Assembly (NCBI GenBank): GCA_029721435.1
Contig: CM056578.1
Coordinates: 17,124,411 to 17,188,410, forward strand
DNA length: 64,000 bases
Direction of reading: 5' to 3'
Source: Gymnothorax reevesii
Lineage: Eukaryota > Chordata > Actinopteri > Anguilliformes > Muraenidae
Shown here: positions 1 through 12,349 of the stretch, one piece after another
How the letters are laid out: the number at the start of each line of letters is the position of its first letter
Numbering within the stretch: position 1 is the stretch's first letter
Notes under the pieces: generated by a model
What the model was told of the DNA's origin: nothing
Database searches by the model: none
What the model saw: only the letters and a program-made list of their open reading frames with translations
Position numbers and translations under genes: made by a program

Positions 1-1689
1 GCTAGGTGTGATCCTATTGCTAGATGGTGTCAAGTAAATTTTTTTTTAATTATTATTTACCATTCATTAAACCTGATTGCCCCCTTCAGAACAAATCCTT
101 ACTCATTTTATTTTCTGATGGCCTGTTTCAAACCTGGATAAATCAACTACAGCAAGGATTTTCATTGTCTTGGCTGCCCAGGTCTTGGGGACTCAGGCCT
201 GGTTTTTGCCGTTTCCACTGAACCTCAGTACCTTAAAAAGCATTTATTACAAAAAAATTTGAACTGAATTGGATTCAATCCAAGTGCCTCCCCTCCTTTG
301 AAGACATTTCTCTGGCTTCGTGTTTCCATTTCAAATCTATTACACTGGCAAAGCAGTTTTCAAATGGACCTGCACCCACTGTCTTCAAACAATTATTTGT
401 TGTTCAGGCAAACAGAACCAAAATAATTAAACGTGTCACTGTAAAGTCCAGAAAGCAGCTTCACTGGCTGTTTCACCTCGATGGTCTGGAAATCCACCCG
501 TCAAGGCAATTCAGGGCTTTTATTTTCCATTGCAATAAAGCTTCCTTTGCTCTAGTTCATTTCACTTTAGAAATGCACCTTGATTGTGGAACTCATTTGA
601 ATTTCAGTCTGTTTGTCTGTAAAACTACTGGTGTCTGCTGTCAATGTCAAAAATTCTTTTTTATCCAAAGTTGGTTTGACTAAAACCGCTGACAGCTCAC
701 TGTGGGAAAGACAAATGATAATAAACCAACACGGGACATTTTTTGTCGTACAACAGCGGCCAACTTTTGGGTGGGTTTTTGCACTATTTTCCACTTTGCT
801 TCATCAACAGAGCATTTTCAACTCCGTCTCAGTAAACATGACAGTGCAAATAAGCTTGAGTGGAATTTAATTTAATTATTTGCCACTTCACATTGTCACC
901 GTGTAAGTGTTTGTCTTCTCAGGGACCCTTTGTTCCCCGTAGAGTCTTAAGTCCACTCTTAACTGAGTGAGAGAGAGATAAGAGTGGGCCTGTTTCATCT
1001 GATTTATCCCTCGTATTTTGGAAGTAAATAATCTCATGTTGCCCTGGGGCCGACGGTCTTTCCTCCATCTCGCTCTCAACTCTGCCTGGCCATTCTGCAG
1101 AAATTCTGCATCAACACTGCCAGAGCACATTGCCTTAAGCCTTTTCTCAATAGGGAAGAGGGAAACATGACATGACACAAATCATTTAACAGAATTATTA
1201 CATAAAAATTATAGATTTTCCTTCCACCCAACTCCTCACACATTGAAGGGGGAAGATTCTGCTTAATTAATTAATTTTACTTTTTGTCATGAAAGCTGTC
1301 CCCTTGTTCGGAAGTCTTGAAAATGAATGAATTTAGGTTAGTAAATATCTCTTTTCCCAGCTTTTATATTATTCTCCATACCTCCCTCTCTTTTATCAGT
1401 GATGTTATCCTTTGAAGATTTATGGCATTGTTGTCCCATGTCACGGGAGAGAGATAGGACACAGTTCAAGAGATGACCAGTGACTAATCTCACCTGCCAC
1501 CCTCGGAGAAACAGAAATTTCCCCCGTCTCTTGGACACACACTCAAAGAAAAGTGAAATGTAAGATTTACACTGAAAAAATGAGTCAAGTATTTCCACAC
1601 AACTGTTTTAGTGGCTTCTAAGTATTATCAAGCAATATGTTCTGAGATTGTTGGCCAGTCAACTCAAAATCAAATGAATCGCAGACGAC
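1..1689. other. Intergenic, no gene recognised
   Basis: Only short random-looking open frames occur on either strand. I saw no splice-flanked conserved peptide, no RNA gene and no clear repeat. It lies downstream of the forkhead gene's 3' end. Confidence 0.5.
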
Positions 1690-1693
1690 TTAA

Positions 1694-1841
1694 CCCTTTT
1701 AGCACCGAATACATTTTCAATGAATTAAAAATGTAGTTATCTTGAGCTCCCCCCTGCGGGAGCTCGTTTAACCAAGTTCCCACATGATAAGTTTTCAACA
1801 GCATCTGACTTTGACTATAGTTGCCCACGGCGCTGAAAGGG
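1694..1841. mobile_element. piggyBac-type MITE, copy 1
   Basis: A 148-bp non-coding unit is flanked by TTAA at 1690-1693 and 1842-1845. Its ends are inverted repeats: CCCTTTTAGCACC on the left, and the right end reads CCCTTTCAGCGCC in reverse. The middle holds a strong hairpin built on GAGCTCCC/GGGAGCTC. A second copy lies at 4542-4691 in the same orientation. TTAA duplications are the hallmark of piggyBac elements; the family assignment is inferred from that. Confidence 0.75.
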
Positions 1842-1845
1842 TTAA

Positions 1846-2818
1846 CTGGAGTGGAAGCAGTTGACTAAACAAACTAAAATTCACTTTTTTAAGAGTCTGA
1901 ACAAGACCCCCTTCCTGTCCCTCTCGGCCTCCTTTTGGAGGGGATACGGGAGAGGGAAAGCGAGAGGAAAGGGGGATGAAGAAAGAGGTGTAGACAGGCA
2001 ATGAGGCCTGCAGTACAGAGTGGCCAAGTGGACTTCTTGTCATTTTCTTGACAGGTAATCTCTGGAAGATCTAAAGCCAACAGTTCCTCATTACCAAAAG
2101 CCTCACCCCCGGCCCCCCTCCCCACAAATATTCCTGCCTCACGCGCTCCCCTTCTCACAGCACATGGGAATGCCCCTCTCAGCACTGTCCCATCACCCCA
2201 AAACTTCCCTGTTCCCAACCTGGATGTGTCAGCAGTCAGAAAACGGCAGTTCACGGAGAGCAGAGGTGTGTCGTGGTTCTCAGGGCCTGAAATGATGACA
2301 TCGGCGCTTTGCACACTTTTGAAGTGAGGAATGTCAGTTTGGTTTGCTTTTCACCTCCTAGGAAGCCTGTGAAAACAAGTCGGGTTTGAGTCCCACTGTC
2401 CCAGATGAACAGGATCTGCTGCCCAAGGCAGCGCATAGCTTAACCAGGTTAAAAGTAAAGGCACATTCTCAGCTACATACACACTCTTTCCATGACCAAG
2501 CTATAGTTTCTGTCTGCATTCCATATGACAATTTGTTTTGAGAGCACATTGAAAGGCAGTTAAAGGATTTTTTTAAACAAACGAACTATTAATGACATCA
2601 TAAGTCTTTGGGATATCATTTTAAAAAATAAGACAGGAACAAATGCAATCTCAGGTAAGGTCCAATTCAGAATCCACAAAGTAAAAAGACACTGGCTTAT
2701 AAAACTGACACCACCTCATACAACATTTCTAAAGACAAGTGTTAACATCAATTATATTTGTCTCAAATTCTAAGTCGAGATTTACAGGATTCATCTATCC
2801 AGTTTTATAGGGGTTATC
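1846..2818. other. Intergenic, no gene recognised
   Basis: Only short overlapping open frames without recognisable family motifs are present. Nothing else was identified between the MITE and the Tc1 element. Confidence 0.45.
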
Positions 2819-2820
2819 AA

Positions 2821-4429
2821 CAAAACCCAAAACCAGTGAAGTTGGCACGTTATGTAAATCATAGATAAAAACAGAATACAATGATTTGCAAATCCTTTTC
2901 AACTTATATTCAATTGAATATGCTGCAAAGACAAGATGTTTAATGTTCAAACTGAGAAACTTTTTTTTTTTTTTGCAAATAATCATTAACTTAGAATATA
3001 AAGGCAGCAACACATTGCAAAAAAGTTGGCACAGGGGCCTTTTTACCATTGTGTTACATCGCCTTTCCTTTTAACGACACTCAGTAAACGTTTGGGAACT
3101 GAGGAGACCAATTTTTGAAGCTTTTCAGGTGGAACTCTTTCCCATTCTTGCTTGATGTACAGCTTAAGTTGTTCAACAGTCCGGGGTCTCCGTTGTCGTA
3201 TTTTACGCTTCATAATGCGCCACACATTTTCAGTGGGAGACAGGTCTGGACTACAGGCAGGCCAGTCTAGTACCCGCACTCTTTTACTACGGAGCCATGC
3301 TGTTGTAACACGTGCAGAATGTGGCTTGGCATTGTCTTGCTGAAATAAGCAGGGGCGTCCATGAAAAAGACGTTGCTTGGATGGCAACATATGTTGCTCC
3401 AAAACCTGTATGTAGCTTTCAGCATTAATGGTGCCTTCACATATGTGTAAGTTGCCCATGCCTTGGGCACTAATACACCCCCATACCATCACAGATGTTG
3501 CCTTTTGAGCTTTACGCCTATAACAGTCTGGATGGTTCTTTTCCTCTTTGGTCCGGAGGACACGACGTCCACAGTTTCCAAAAACAATTTGAAATGTGAA
3601 CTCATCTGACCACAGAATACTTTTCCACTTTGCATCAGTCCATCTTAGATGAGCTTGGGCCCAGCGAAGCCGGCGGCGTTTCTGGGTGCTGTTGATAAAT
3701 GGCTTTCGCTTTGCATTGTAGAGTTTAAACTTGCACTTGCAGATGTAGCGACGAACTGTAGTTACTGACAGTGGTTTTCTGAAGTGTTCCTGAGCCCATG
3801 TGGTGATGTCCTTTACACACTGATGTCAGTTTTTGATGCAGTACCGCCTGAGGGATCGAAGGTCATGGGCATTCAATGTTGGTTTTCGGCCTTTTCGCTT
3901 ACGTGCAGTGATTTCTCTAGATTCTCTGAACCTTTTGACGATATTACGGACCGTAGATGATGAAATCCCCGAATTTCTTGCAATAGCTCATTGAGGAATG
4001 TTCTTTTTAAACTGCTCGACAATCAGTTCACGCATTTGTTCACTAAGTGGTGACCCTCGCCCCATCCTTGTTTGTGAATGACTGAGCATTTCAGGGAAGC
4101 TGCTTTTATACCCAATCAAGGCACCCACCTGTTCCCAATTAGCCCGTTCACCTGTGGGATGTTCAAAATAAGTGTTTGATGAGCATTCCTCAACTCTCTC
4201 AGTCTTTTTTGCCACTTGTGCCAGCTTTTTTGAAACATGTTGCAGGCATCAAATTCCAAATGAGCTAATATTTGCAAAAAAATTACAAAGTTTACCTGTT
4301 TGAACATTAAGTAACTTATCTTTGCAGTGTAGTCAATTGAATATAGGCTGAAAAAGATTTGCAAATCATTGTATTCTGTTTTTATTTATGATTTACACAA
4401 CGCGCCAACTTCACTGGTTTTGGGTTTTG
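2821..4429 (-). mobile_element. Tc1/mariner transposon with long inverted repeats
   Basis: The 1609-bp element begins CAAAACCCAAAACCAGTGAA and ends with the inverse of the same sequence. The inverted repeats extend about 210 bp on each side (2821-3038 and 4208-4429), with an inner GATTTGCAAATC block. The target dinucleotide is TA at 4430-4431; the left copy has decayed to AA (2819-2820). It encodes one transposase on the minus strand. Confidence 0.92.
3043..4065 (-). pseudogene. Tc1 transposase, nearly intact, with stop codons
   Basis: A DDE/D transposase that would cut and paste its own element at TA sites. From the ATG at 4065 to the stop at 3043 the frame spans 341 codons, the usual Tc1 length, and stays in register. 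The motifs seen are an N-terminal helix-turn-helix region, WSDEFTF with the first catalytic Asp, QQDNAKPH with the second Asp, and [11 protein letters not shown] with the third acidic residue (Glu). At least two in-frame TGA stops break it, one near 3990 and one near 3826; both look like CGA to TGA changes. The C-terminal 149 codons are open. The copy is therefore probably inactive but young. Confidence 0.88.
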
Positions 4430-4541
4430 TATTCTACGAGAGCATGTTTAGATCAATACACTGGACAATGTGTGATGTCTACATTTTTATCTGACTTTCC
4501 TTTTCAGGTGGTGCTAGAGTATCGAAAGAAATTAAAGTTAA

Positions 4542-4691
4542 CCTTTTGAGCGCCGAATACATTTTCAAGGAATTAAAGCTCCCCTGTGGGAGCTCTTTTA
4601 AACAAGTGGCCACATGATAGGTGTTCAACAGCATCTGACTTTGATATCTTACATCATTGAGCAACTATAGTTGCCCACAGCGCTGGAAGGG
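4542..4691. mobile_element. piggyBac-type MITE, copy 2
   Basis: A 150-bp unit flanked by TTAA (4538-4541 and 4692-4695), clearly similar to copy 1 at 1694-1841. It shares the CGAATACATTTTCAA block, the GGGAGCTC hairpin, the CAACAGCATCTGACTTTGA block and the CTATAGTTGCCCAC block. Same orientation as copy 1. Confidence 0.75.
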
Positions 4692-4695
4692 TTAA

Positions 4696-5268
4696 GCCTC
4701 ATCAAACAATAACCTTAAAAACAACAGAATTTTTACACTTAGTGGGACATACCTATTTAGATAAATTTCACTCAGGTGGCCCAATGAATGAATGTCCATT
4801 TGAATTTTATGTGGGCAGAGACACCCCTGTTCAATTGCCAGATCATGGCTATGCACATTTAACACAGAAATAATGGACAAGCCATCTGGATTTCACACCA
4901 CCAGATGCATACATACCCCACCCAACACCTCACACCCTGCCCAACTCCACACCCCACTATGGCACTCCATTCAGTCTGCTGAAGTTTCTAAGCTGAGGAT
5001 GAGTTTAAAATGCAGGCCTTAGCTAATAATTAAATTGTCATACAGCTTTATACATTAGACATAAGGAGCCAAGCTTATCTGATTCCATGATATACAGTCC
5101 CATCCCAAAGCTACACTCAGAACTGTTATTAATCAGAATTTATATAAACCATAGAAATGAAGAGTGAAAACATGTTTATGATCGTGATAATATCAGTAAT
5201 CAGTCATTGAAGGGAAATTCCTCCAGAAGGGAAGGAAGACCAGAATTCATGAGCAAAAAATGAGAGGA

Positions 5269-5312
<44 letters not shown>

Positions 5313-5698
5313 GGAGAGTCGTTAGATGAAGGAAAACTCAAAGATAAGGGAACCTGGAGGAACAAGTTCTGTCATAAGCCCAGTTTTTTTCTTCAAACCT
5401 GTTGTCTTCTCTTTTTCCTTTTTACACCCCCCCCCCCATGCTTTCTTTGTCTTTGTCCAACTCTTCAATGACAGACCTATTCCCTAGATTATATTCCTTA
5501 CTGTCCCGTCCATAAAATGGCATAGAGTTCAGGTGTGATAAGGAATAAACATTCCCCTGCATATCTAAAATAGTCCAAACCAATGGGTTGTGACTTTATT
5601 TTTATTTGTATATATTTAGGTCTTCAATTAAAAAAAATGTTTGCTTGACCATTGTATGAATTGAGCAACTTCTAAATGGACAAATGCATTAATCAGTT
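4696..5698. other. Intergenic with GA microsatellite and C-run
   Basis: No coding sequence recognised. It contains a (GA)n tract at about 5271-5310 and a run of C near 5426-5437. Confidence 0.5.
5271..5310. repeat. (GA)n microsatellite
   Basis: About 20 uninterrupted AG dinucleotides. Confidence 0.95.
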
Positions 5699-5710
5699 TT
5701 GACTGTGGTT

Positions 5711-5914
5711 GGACCGCCCTGGTGGCTCATTGGTCTAAACCCGCACACCATAAAGACTGTGGCTTTCCTGCGGTGACCCAGTTTCATTCCAGCTGGGGTC
5801 ATTTGCCAGGTCTTCCTTATTCTTCTCCCCAACTTTACTGGCTCTCTAAACTGTGTGACTGTCAAATAAAGGAGAAAATCCCCCCCAAAAAAAAATCTTG
5901 TAAAAAAAAAAGAT
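5711..5914 (+). mobile_element. tRNA-derived SINE
   Basis: The head resembles a tRNA polymerase III promoter: a box-A-like TGGTGGCTCATTGGTCT near 5720 and a box-B-like GGTGACCCAGTTTCATTCC near 5775. The tail is A-rich (5886-5912). A 12-bp target duplication with one mismatch flanks it, TTGACTGTGGTT at 5699-5710 and TTGAGTGTGGTT at 5915-5926. It is a retroposed repeat rather than a working tRNA gene. Confidence 0.8.
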
Positions 5915-5994
5915 TTGAGTGTGGTTCTCCATTTTACCCATGTATTGTGTGCTGGTGATTAATTCACTTTTGAGGTAAAACATAAGACACATTA

Positions 5995-6848
5995 TTTATT
6001 TTTTTGACTTTTTTATTTCTCAAATATTGTGCCATTTTGGCCATATATACAGCAGCAATGGACATCACACATTAAAAAAATTATTTACAGATAAAACGCT
6101 GTTCATGTTCCCATACTTACTCCATAAATATCTGGACAATACCTCAAGGTATGTACAGCCAGAAAAAGTAAAGTAAAAAATAAAAAATACATATAAATAT
6201 AAAAATGAAGTAAAGTCACAATTTTCAAGCAAGCAACGCATAAACACTTTGAGTCATGATGATTCAACTAATTTTGCAACTTTTAACATACAGTCCTTCC
6301 CTACAATCAGGCCACTGAGAAATGACCAGCAATTCTGCAAGTGCCAAAAAGAGGCCACAGGAACCCCATGTTTGTCAAATATACAGATTCATTAAACATT
6401 CCAAATCAGGGCTTTTTTTTGTTGACAATTTTAAGTCAGCGTTCTAGTCAGTCTCCCTGTTGCCTTAAATAAGCTTGAGATGGTTACATCAGCACTAGAA
6501 CACGCAAAACACACACTTGAGATCACACGCTCAAAAGGGTTAATGATGGTAATGTCGGAAAAGGAGAAGGGAGGAACAGTTGTGGATGTTTGCTTGGGTT
6601 TCTGATGATGTCAGCATCGGCAGGCCAGATCCCTCACACGCAGTGAACGTGGGAGCTTGTAGCTGCCCCCAGCTGAGTCAGGTGTTCCTGTGGGAGCCTA
6701 ATCTCACCGTCTTCAAGTGTTCACCGTCTCAGCTTCATGCAGGCGCTTTCATTTTCGGGGGGAGAGAGCGAGAGTGAGAGTTCTCCCAGGAGACTTCCAG
6801 TTCGCATATCGCTTATGCCACTCGCCCTGTTCACTGGAACCTTCGGTT
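5995..6848 (-). other. Probable 3' UTR of the forkhead gene
   Basis: On the minus strand AATAAA poly(A) signals lie at 6012-6017 and 5995-6000, about 0.83 kb downstream of the forkhead stop codon. No other gene or repeat was recognised in between, so the stretch is best explained as 3' UTR. The exact cleavage site cannot be told. Confidence 0.5.
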
Positions 6849-8425
6849 CTACACCTCGGTACCACTGGAAGGGTACAGTGCTGGGGCAGTAGAGTCCAGA
6901 TTCAGGGGATAAAGATGGCTGAATGAGCTGAGTGACCCTTTATGCACCCCTGAGGAAGGGGATGTGGCTGAGGAGGGAGGAGTAGACTGTTGATTGGCAT
7001 GCTCTGCCCATTGTGGCACTGTGGCGCCGGGGGAGTAGGAACTATACACCCCAATCTGAGCTCCCCCGGCCTGGGACCTCACCAGCGGCAGATCAAGAGG
7101 TGATGGTGGGCCGAGCGGGCTCAATCCCAGACTGGACCCTCCTGTCACCAGTCCGGTCACCTCAGACAGGAAGTTATTGAGGCATTGGGAAGAGCCCATT
7201 GAGATGGGGGACGGGCCTCTCTCCGGGGTACTGGAGGTGCTGGGGATTTTGGGGCTGCTTCCCCTGCTACCGTTTCCAGAATCCGCACCCGTCGACCCTC
7301 CTTCGCTGCCATCGATGGCCAGGGAGTCAGACTTCCTCTTCCTCTTGCGACGGAAGTTTCCGTTGTCGAACATCTTCTCGCAGTTGGGGTCCAGGGTCCA
7401 GTAATTGCCCTTACCTGAGAAGAACACAAAAATAAAAGGAAAAATTGGTTGAGAGCCTGTCTTGTTTATCTGCTGCTAGGGTATAATCACCTTTGTTACC
7501 CCATTAGGGACACACATATAATACTTTTATGATATATAAAAATGCATATAATTTCATTTTCTCATTGTAACCTCTTCTTCCAAACTGTGTATATTCCTGC
7601 CCTTTCACAAAATGCCGAACAAACTAAGTACAAGATGCATAGGGAGATCTGATATTTTCAAATTGCCGGAGGCCGCAGAGATTTGCCTGTTACCACAATT
7701 TTACTGATACTTGTTCGAATAACATGTTACTGAGCACATCAAGTAGATAGACTATTTTTGGTTTCAGGTTAAAGATAAAATTTATACGGAGCTTTAATGC
7801 TTGTGAAACGAAACAGAGAGAGAAGCTGGGTCTTACCTGGGTCGTCCTCATCGCGGGGCACCTTCTTGAAGCAGTCGTTGAGCGATAGGTTGTGGCGTAT
7901 CGAGTTTTGCCAGCCGGCCTTGCTCTTGTTGTAGAAGGGAAAGTTGTCGGCCACATACTGGTAGATCTGGCTCAACGTGATTCGCTGATCAGGGGCCCTT
8001 TGGATCGCCATGGCGATCAGGGCAGAGTAGGAGTACGGAGGCCTGACAAGCTTCATCAGCTCCTCATTGGAGGGCATGGAAAACCAGCCCATTTCGCCAA
8101 CACCTACCCCTGCACTGCCAAAGCATGGGTAGCCCCCCTGCATGCTAAAGTACTGGGGTATGAAAGGGGTGTTAGTCACCCCATTAAGTGGATAGGGACT
8201 GCTGTTGGTCCCAAAGTCATTGCCCCACAAGTAGGGGTTTGAAGAAGAGTTGGGGTAGTCCCCCATGTCGTAAGCAGAAGGAGCTACTTGCTGGGGGCTT
8301 GGTAAAGATGGAGGAGTATAGTAGCTGTCGCTGTAGAGGCTGAGTTCAGGGGACTCCTGTCCCAAATTTGAAGCCTGGGGCCCACAAAGTGGGGGCGACT
8401 GGCCTTGCTGTTCAAATGACATCAT
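6849..8425 (-). CDS. foxi1: FoxI-class forkhead transcription factor
   Basis: Nuclear winged-helix activator; FoxI proteins specify ionocytes and otic/pharyngeal placode tissue in vertebrates. Exon 1 is 8425-7837 and exon 2 is 7414-6849, joined through GTAAGA...CTCAG; the total is 384 codons plus stop. The split codon falls inside the forkhead domain, after DEDDPG. The forkhead spans about residues 127-222, with [15 protein letters not shown], the recognition helix [15 protein letters not shown] and the wing [14 protein letters not shown]. It is followed by the basic stretch RRKRKRK (about 218-224), a probable nuclear signal. The N-terminus is rich in Ser, Pro and Tyr ([20 protein letters not shown]). 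I chose the first of two adjacent ATGs (8425, 8422). Linkage to lcp2 points to the human FOXI1 locus; in zebrafish naming that orthologue may be called foxi3a or foxi3b. The class is certain, the paralogue name is not. Confidence 0.95.
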
Positions 8426-8594
8426 ATTCAACCCCCCAAAAAAGACACTTCTGGGCCTTGGAGTTGCTCTTGTCTTCAGACGCCTTTTTGTGCTGTTTTC
8501 TGTATTGGTGAAAGATCTCGCTGTCCAAGAAGTCTTTTAATTCAGTCAATTCATCAGATCTTGCAGCTTCTTCCTTCCTCTTTCTGTCCAACAT
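8412..8594 (-). CDS. Upstream ORF overlapping the forkhead start
   Basis: A 60-codon frame starts at the ATG 8594-8592, about 50 nt downstream of the TATA box, and ends with TGA at 8412. It overlaps the first codons of the forkhead gene in another frame. The peptide is highly charged (Lys/Glu/Asp-rich) and resembles no family I know. If transcription starts just upstream of 8594 it would be the first ATG in the message and could reduce translation of the main frame. Whether it is translated is unknown. Confidence 0.35.
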   Translation of the reverse strand: MLDRKRKEEAARSDELTELKDFLDSEIFHQYRKQHKKASEDKSNSKAQKCLFWGVEYDVI

Positions 8595-8643
8595 GCAGGA
8601 ATGCCAGGTGTGTCACAGTCTGTCACCTGCCTCCACCTGCCCC

Positions 8644-8684
8644 ATTTATACCATGGAGGCGACACGCTCCTTGTCCCTGATTGG
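8644..8684 (-). promoter_or_regulatory. TATA and CCAAT boxes of the forkhead gene
   Basis: Read on the minus strand, GGTATAAATGGGG places a TATA box at about 8645-8651, with a CCAAT box in CCAGCCAATCAGGG (8680-8684) about 30 bp further upstream. This spacing predicts a start site near 8615-8620 and a 5' leader of about 190 nt. Confidence 0.6.
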
Positions 8685-8699
8685 CTGGCTGACTGTGAG

Positions 8700-10019
8700 A
8701 GTCATTCTCTCTTTCTTTGTGTGACTCCAGCAATTCAGAAAAATCCCTCTGGCAGAGAGGAGAAAAATTCCACTGGGACTCCAGGAATTACTACTGCAAT
8801 ATTTTTTTTTCTTCAAAGCCTGAACTCTGCTTTCTCTGTTTTTGAAGTTACCAAACATACAAGCATATAAAACATACAACTGAGTACAGAGGATTATTTG
8901 TGAGTTAAAAGTGTGTTATATTCTATTCAAAATTGTAATTCATGCTCATATATGCTCCCAAATGAAGACCACAAAAGAAAAATGATCAGAGTCCAAATTC
9001 ACCATTTTTATATATTATATATAGTACTTTGTTTTTAGATCGTTTTGAATTTTTAATTGTTTATTTCTCCACAGCGTGAAAATGTGACACTGATCACTTT
9101 TCCATTGAGGTCTTCATATTTTTGGAGCGAATAAATAAATAAATAAATAAATAAATCCTGAATTAAAACATAAAACATTGAATCATGATCACCGATTCTC
9201 TAATTATCTTAGAGATGGTAAGAAAATGTGTCGCATGATGTCTCAGAAATAACTTGCGCATTTAGTTTCTTGAAAGAATCGTACATTGCACCTGTTTTAA
9301 CTATGGGACCCATGCGTATTTATTTCGGTTGCAAAAGACTATTTAGAATTCAGGAATTCGAGAGTTTATTTTATCTTTATTTATTTATTTATTTTTATTT
9401 ATTTATTTTTTTTAATGAAATTGAACCTTCCAATAAAACACAGGTGCCCACCTGCTCCAATATCCTGTATTGTTGACCTGTAGTTGACGCGGGCTCTTCG
9501 ATCCAGTTTCCCCAACACAGAAAATATCATCCCATAGACCTAATACTGTAAAATGAGTCTCTACGAATAATTCCAATGTTATCAGTCTTTATTTTATGAG
9601 TGCAACATTGGATTTTAATTGAGAATTATTTCAATCACTTTCTGGGGCATGTTATGCAGCCATTTGGCGGGGTAGGTACTTGCAATATTCATTTACTTTA
9701 ACCGCTCGTCAACACCCACTTATCTCACAAAAGCCCATAAGAATTAAAGACAATTTCTTATTCAACAAATTCGAGCCGTTCTCTCTGACTTACCCGTCCC
9801 CTAATTTACATAAGATTGTAGCACCCTGCGGGCCGAACATGCATGCGCTGAGATACTCCGTAGGCTGCAACAAAATAGAAGATTTTATCGACTTTGCCCA
9901 TATTAATCAAACAGTTGGCCGTGAAAAATACGTGTAATATATATATATATATATATTTCATACTTCTTTAGACCACAAGTAAGCTTCTCAGAAATCAAAC
10001 TTATAGAATTATGGAAGCG
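8700..10019. other. Upstream intergenic DNA with short AT repeats
   Basis: No gene recognised. It holds (AAAT)n at about 9130-9155, a TTTA-rich tract near 9376-9415 and (AT)n at about 9936-9957. Forkhead enhancers could lie here, but nothing specific can be pointed to. Confidence 0.45.
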
Positions 10020-10505
10020 TGCACTGTAAAAAATGACTGTGAAATTTACATAAAAAACATGTAAAATCCCTACAGAAAAGTACTGTAAACCCAAAAACGT
10101 GTATTTTTGGTTTAAATCACAGGGAAGTCTCATAAACTGTTAAACAGAATGATTTGTTTTTATTTACAAAAAATACATGTGATTATAATCAAATTTATTT
10201 GTGAGAACTACAAATATTGGTAACAAAACCAGATAAATACTGTAATATACACAACACAAGAATTTTGTTCATTTAACATGCAAATATTGTAAAAACTATA
10301 GTTTTAGTCTATCGTTTTGAAAAATACAAAAAAAATATGTAATTTACTTTACAAGATCATGCTGTACTTTTTCTGATGGGCAACCTGTAAACAGAAAATA
10401 CTTCACTCTGGAGGAAGATGGAGAGATGTTGGTCACCAGTACCTCAGCTCAGTGCAGTCCAGGATAACAATTAGCACTCTGGCTTAAACTCTGCTGTTTT
10501 GTCTA

Positions 10506-11172
10506 TTTTCGAGACTAAACGAATTTGATAATGAACACCAGTGACATGAGCTGCTAGCATGCTAGATCAATTTAGTTCAGCACAAAAGCACAGTTAAACA
10601 CTCAAAGTCCTAAAAATGGTTACCTGTGTGTTTTGTAAAAAGACACTGGATACGCTAAGAGGCTATGTATTACATTGTAGACTACATAGGAATGAGCCTC
10701 GTTGCCTTTTTAAATGTGTTGGCTCCAACTGTAGTCAAACATTTACCACTTACTCAGCGTTCAAGGGCCATTTTTATCGCGTGCACAGTGTACCTGCGCC
10801 ACAAGCTGCAACAGCTATTGTGGCTGATTTGAAATGCGCTGTTTCATTATGTACCTGCCATTTTCACAAGGTGAAAGAGTTAGTGGCCCACTTGAAGGCT
10901 CATATTGAAGAGGGCAGGTCTGTGCCCTGTCCAGTAAGTGGTTGTAAGCACATGTTTACAAAAAAGTCGTCTTTTACTTCCCACATGTGTAGGAAGCTTA
11001 GGGCGTGCTCCACTGATAATATAGATGACATGAACAGGGATACTCGCCCTCAGCCCCCTGATGCCATTGCCTGTACAGATGATTTCGACGCACCTGAAGC
11101 CATGCCAACCACTAGTGCAGTGAGTGACATGCCAGAAAATGATAGTCAGTCTTATCTGAGGAACATGTGTCT
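10506..11172 (+). pseudogene. Duplicated 5' part of the CACTA transposase
   Basis: This 667-bp block matches 12673-13339 over its full length without indels and with roughly nine substitutions. It repeats the leader and the start codon (10616) of the transposase, including all four C2H2-like fingers. After codon 186 the similarity stops and the frame runs into unrelated sequence, ending at a stop near 11242. It cannot encode the catalytic core. Confidence 0.85.
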
Positions 11173-12349
11173 AAACTTTGCTGGTATGTGCTCCTATTTC
11201 TCTGCCGGGATCCATATTCTGATTGTGTCAGGGATAGTGTAGAGTAACTTGCTCCAAACTGCGATGATCTGGCTGCCCATGGACTGGTGAACCCCATAAT
11301 GGTCGGCTCTGTCACTGTTTGGAACCCAGGGCCAGGAAGTCGAGGAAGGGAAACAGCTCATCTATCGTGTCTGCTCAAAAGAAATTCAAAGTTACATGAA
11401 GTTCCTCTCAACCAAAGAAGATGAAAATTCTAAACTGAGAACCAACTGCACTTTATCATCACCATTCCACACACAGCTGCAATCAGTCAGGCTATTTTGC
11501 TGTTATATTCTTAGGTGTATTATTTGCTTTTATAGTCATCCTAGGTTTAACTGTTGTTTACTATTTTTCCTATGTCATATTGCCACAGCCTGGTGGATGC
11601 ATTTCTTAGCAGCTACTTCTGTTAGCAAGTATGACATTGCCAAGGAGCACATGCTGTGTCACTTCGCCCAGTGGCTTACTGAAGGAAGTAGTCCTAAGTA
11701 TTTGCTTCATGTGTTGTAATGTTAGTTGTAATCTCATAGCGTTATGAATGTGCCAGTCACAAGTTGTTGAAGGGAGTTGCTGGATTGAGTATTTACTGAG
11801 TCTAATGAGGGAAACAAAAAATACCATTAGCCATTTTAGCAGTAGCTGGGTAGCTAGCCGCTCTGCTCAGCTCATCTGGAAACAGTATGTATCAACAAAA
11901 AAGGTCATGCACCTATTGCTATGATTATGGGACGTTGGGCCGACTTTTGAAATTGTTGAAATATCCCTTTAAGGTCCAGAAGCGATTGAGAGAGGAATAA
12001 GAGGCAAATGTCTGCATTCCATAATGATTATGGATTTACAGGTATGATAATCACATATGAACAATAACACATAATATGGAAATAGGTAGACCTCTTACCA
12101 CATGATGAATTCCATTAAAATTGTGCAGGCACAACTCCCTTTCCAGTAGCTGCCGTCCTGCTGTACTGTCGTCATGCCGAAGCCCTCCCAGCAAATAGCC
12201 AGCATCCATTTTCTGCTCATTTCAGGATCAGCCGGCAAAGAGTGAAAACAAATCACTGACTTGTACACAAGAGCACAGCAACGTGTCTATGATTGCTACC
12301 TGTAACTCGCCTTTTTTTTTTTTTTTTTTTGGCAATATACGCCGTCTTC
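11173..12349. other. Unique filler inside the CACTA element
   Basis: This stretch separates the two transposase 5' copies. I recognise no protein or repeat family in it. A poly(T) run lies at about 12311-12330. It could be a captured host segment or an element segment lost from other copies. Confidence 0.4.

Noticed and set aside
6849..7435. Several other frames over forkhead exon 2
   Set aside because: They are shadows of the GC-rich coding exon; only the minus-strand frame continues the forkhead domain.
7892..8242. 116-codon plus-strand frame
   Set aside because: It is antisense to the conserved forkhead exon 1 and has no family resemblance.
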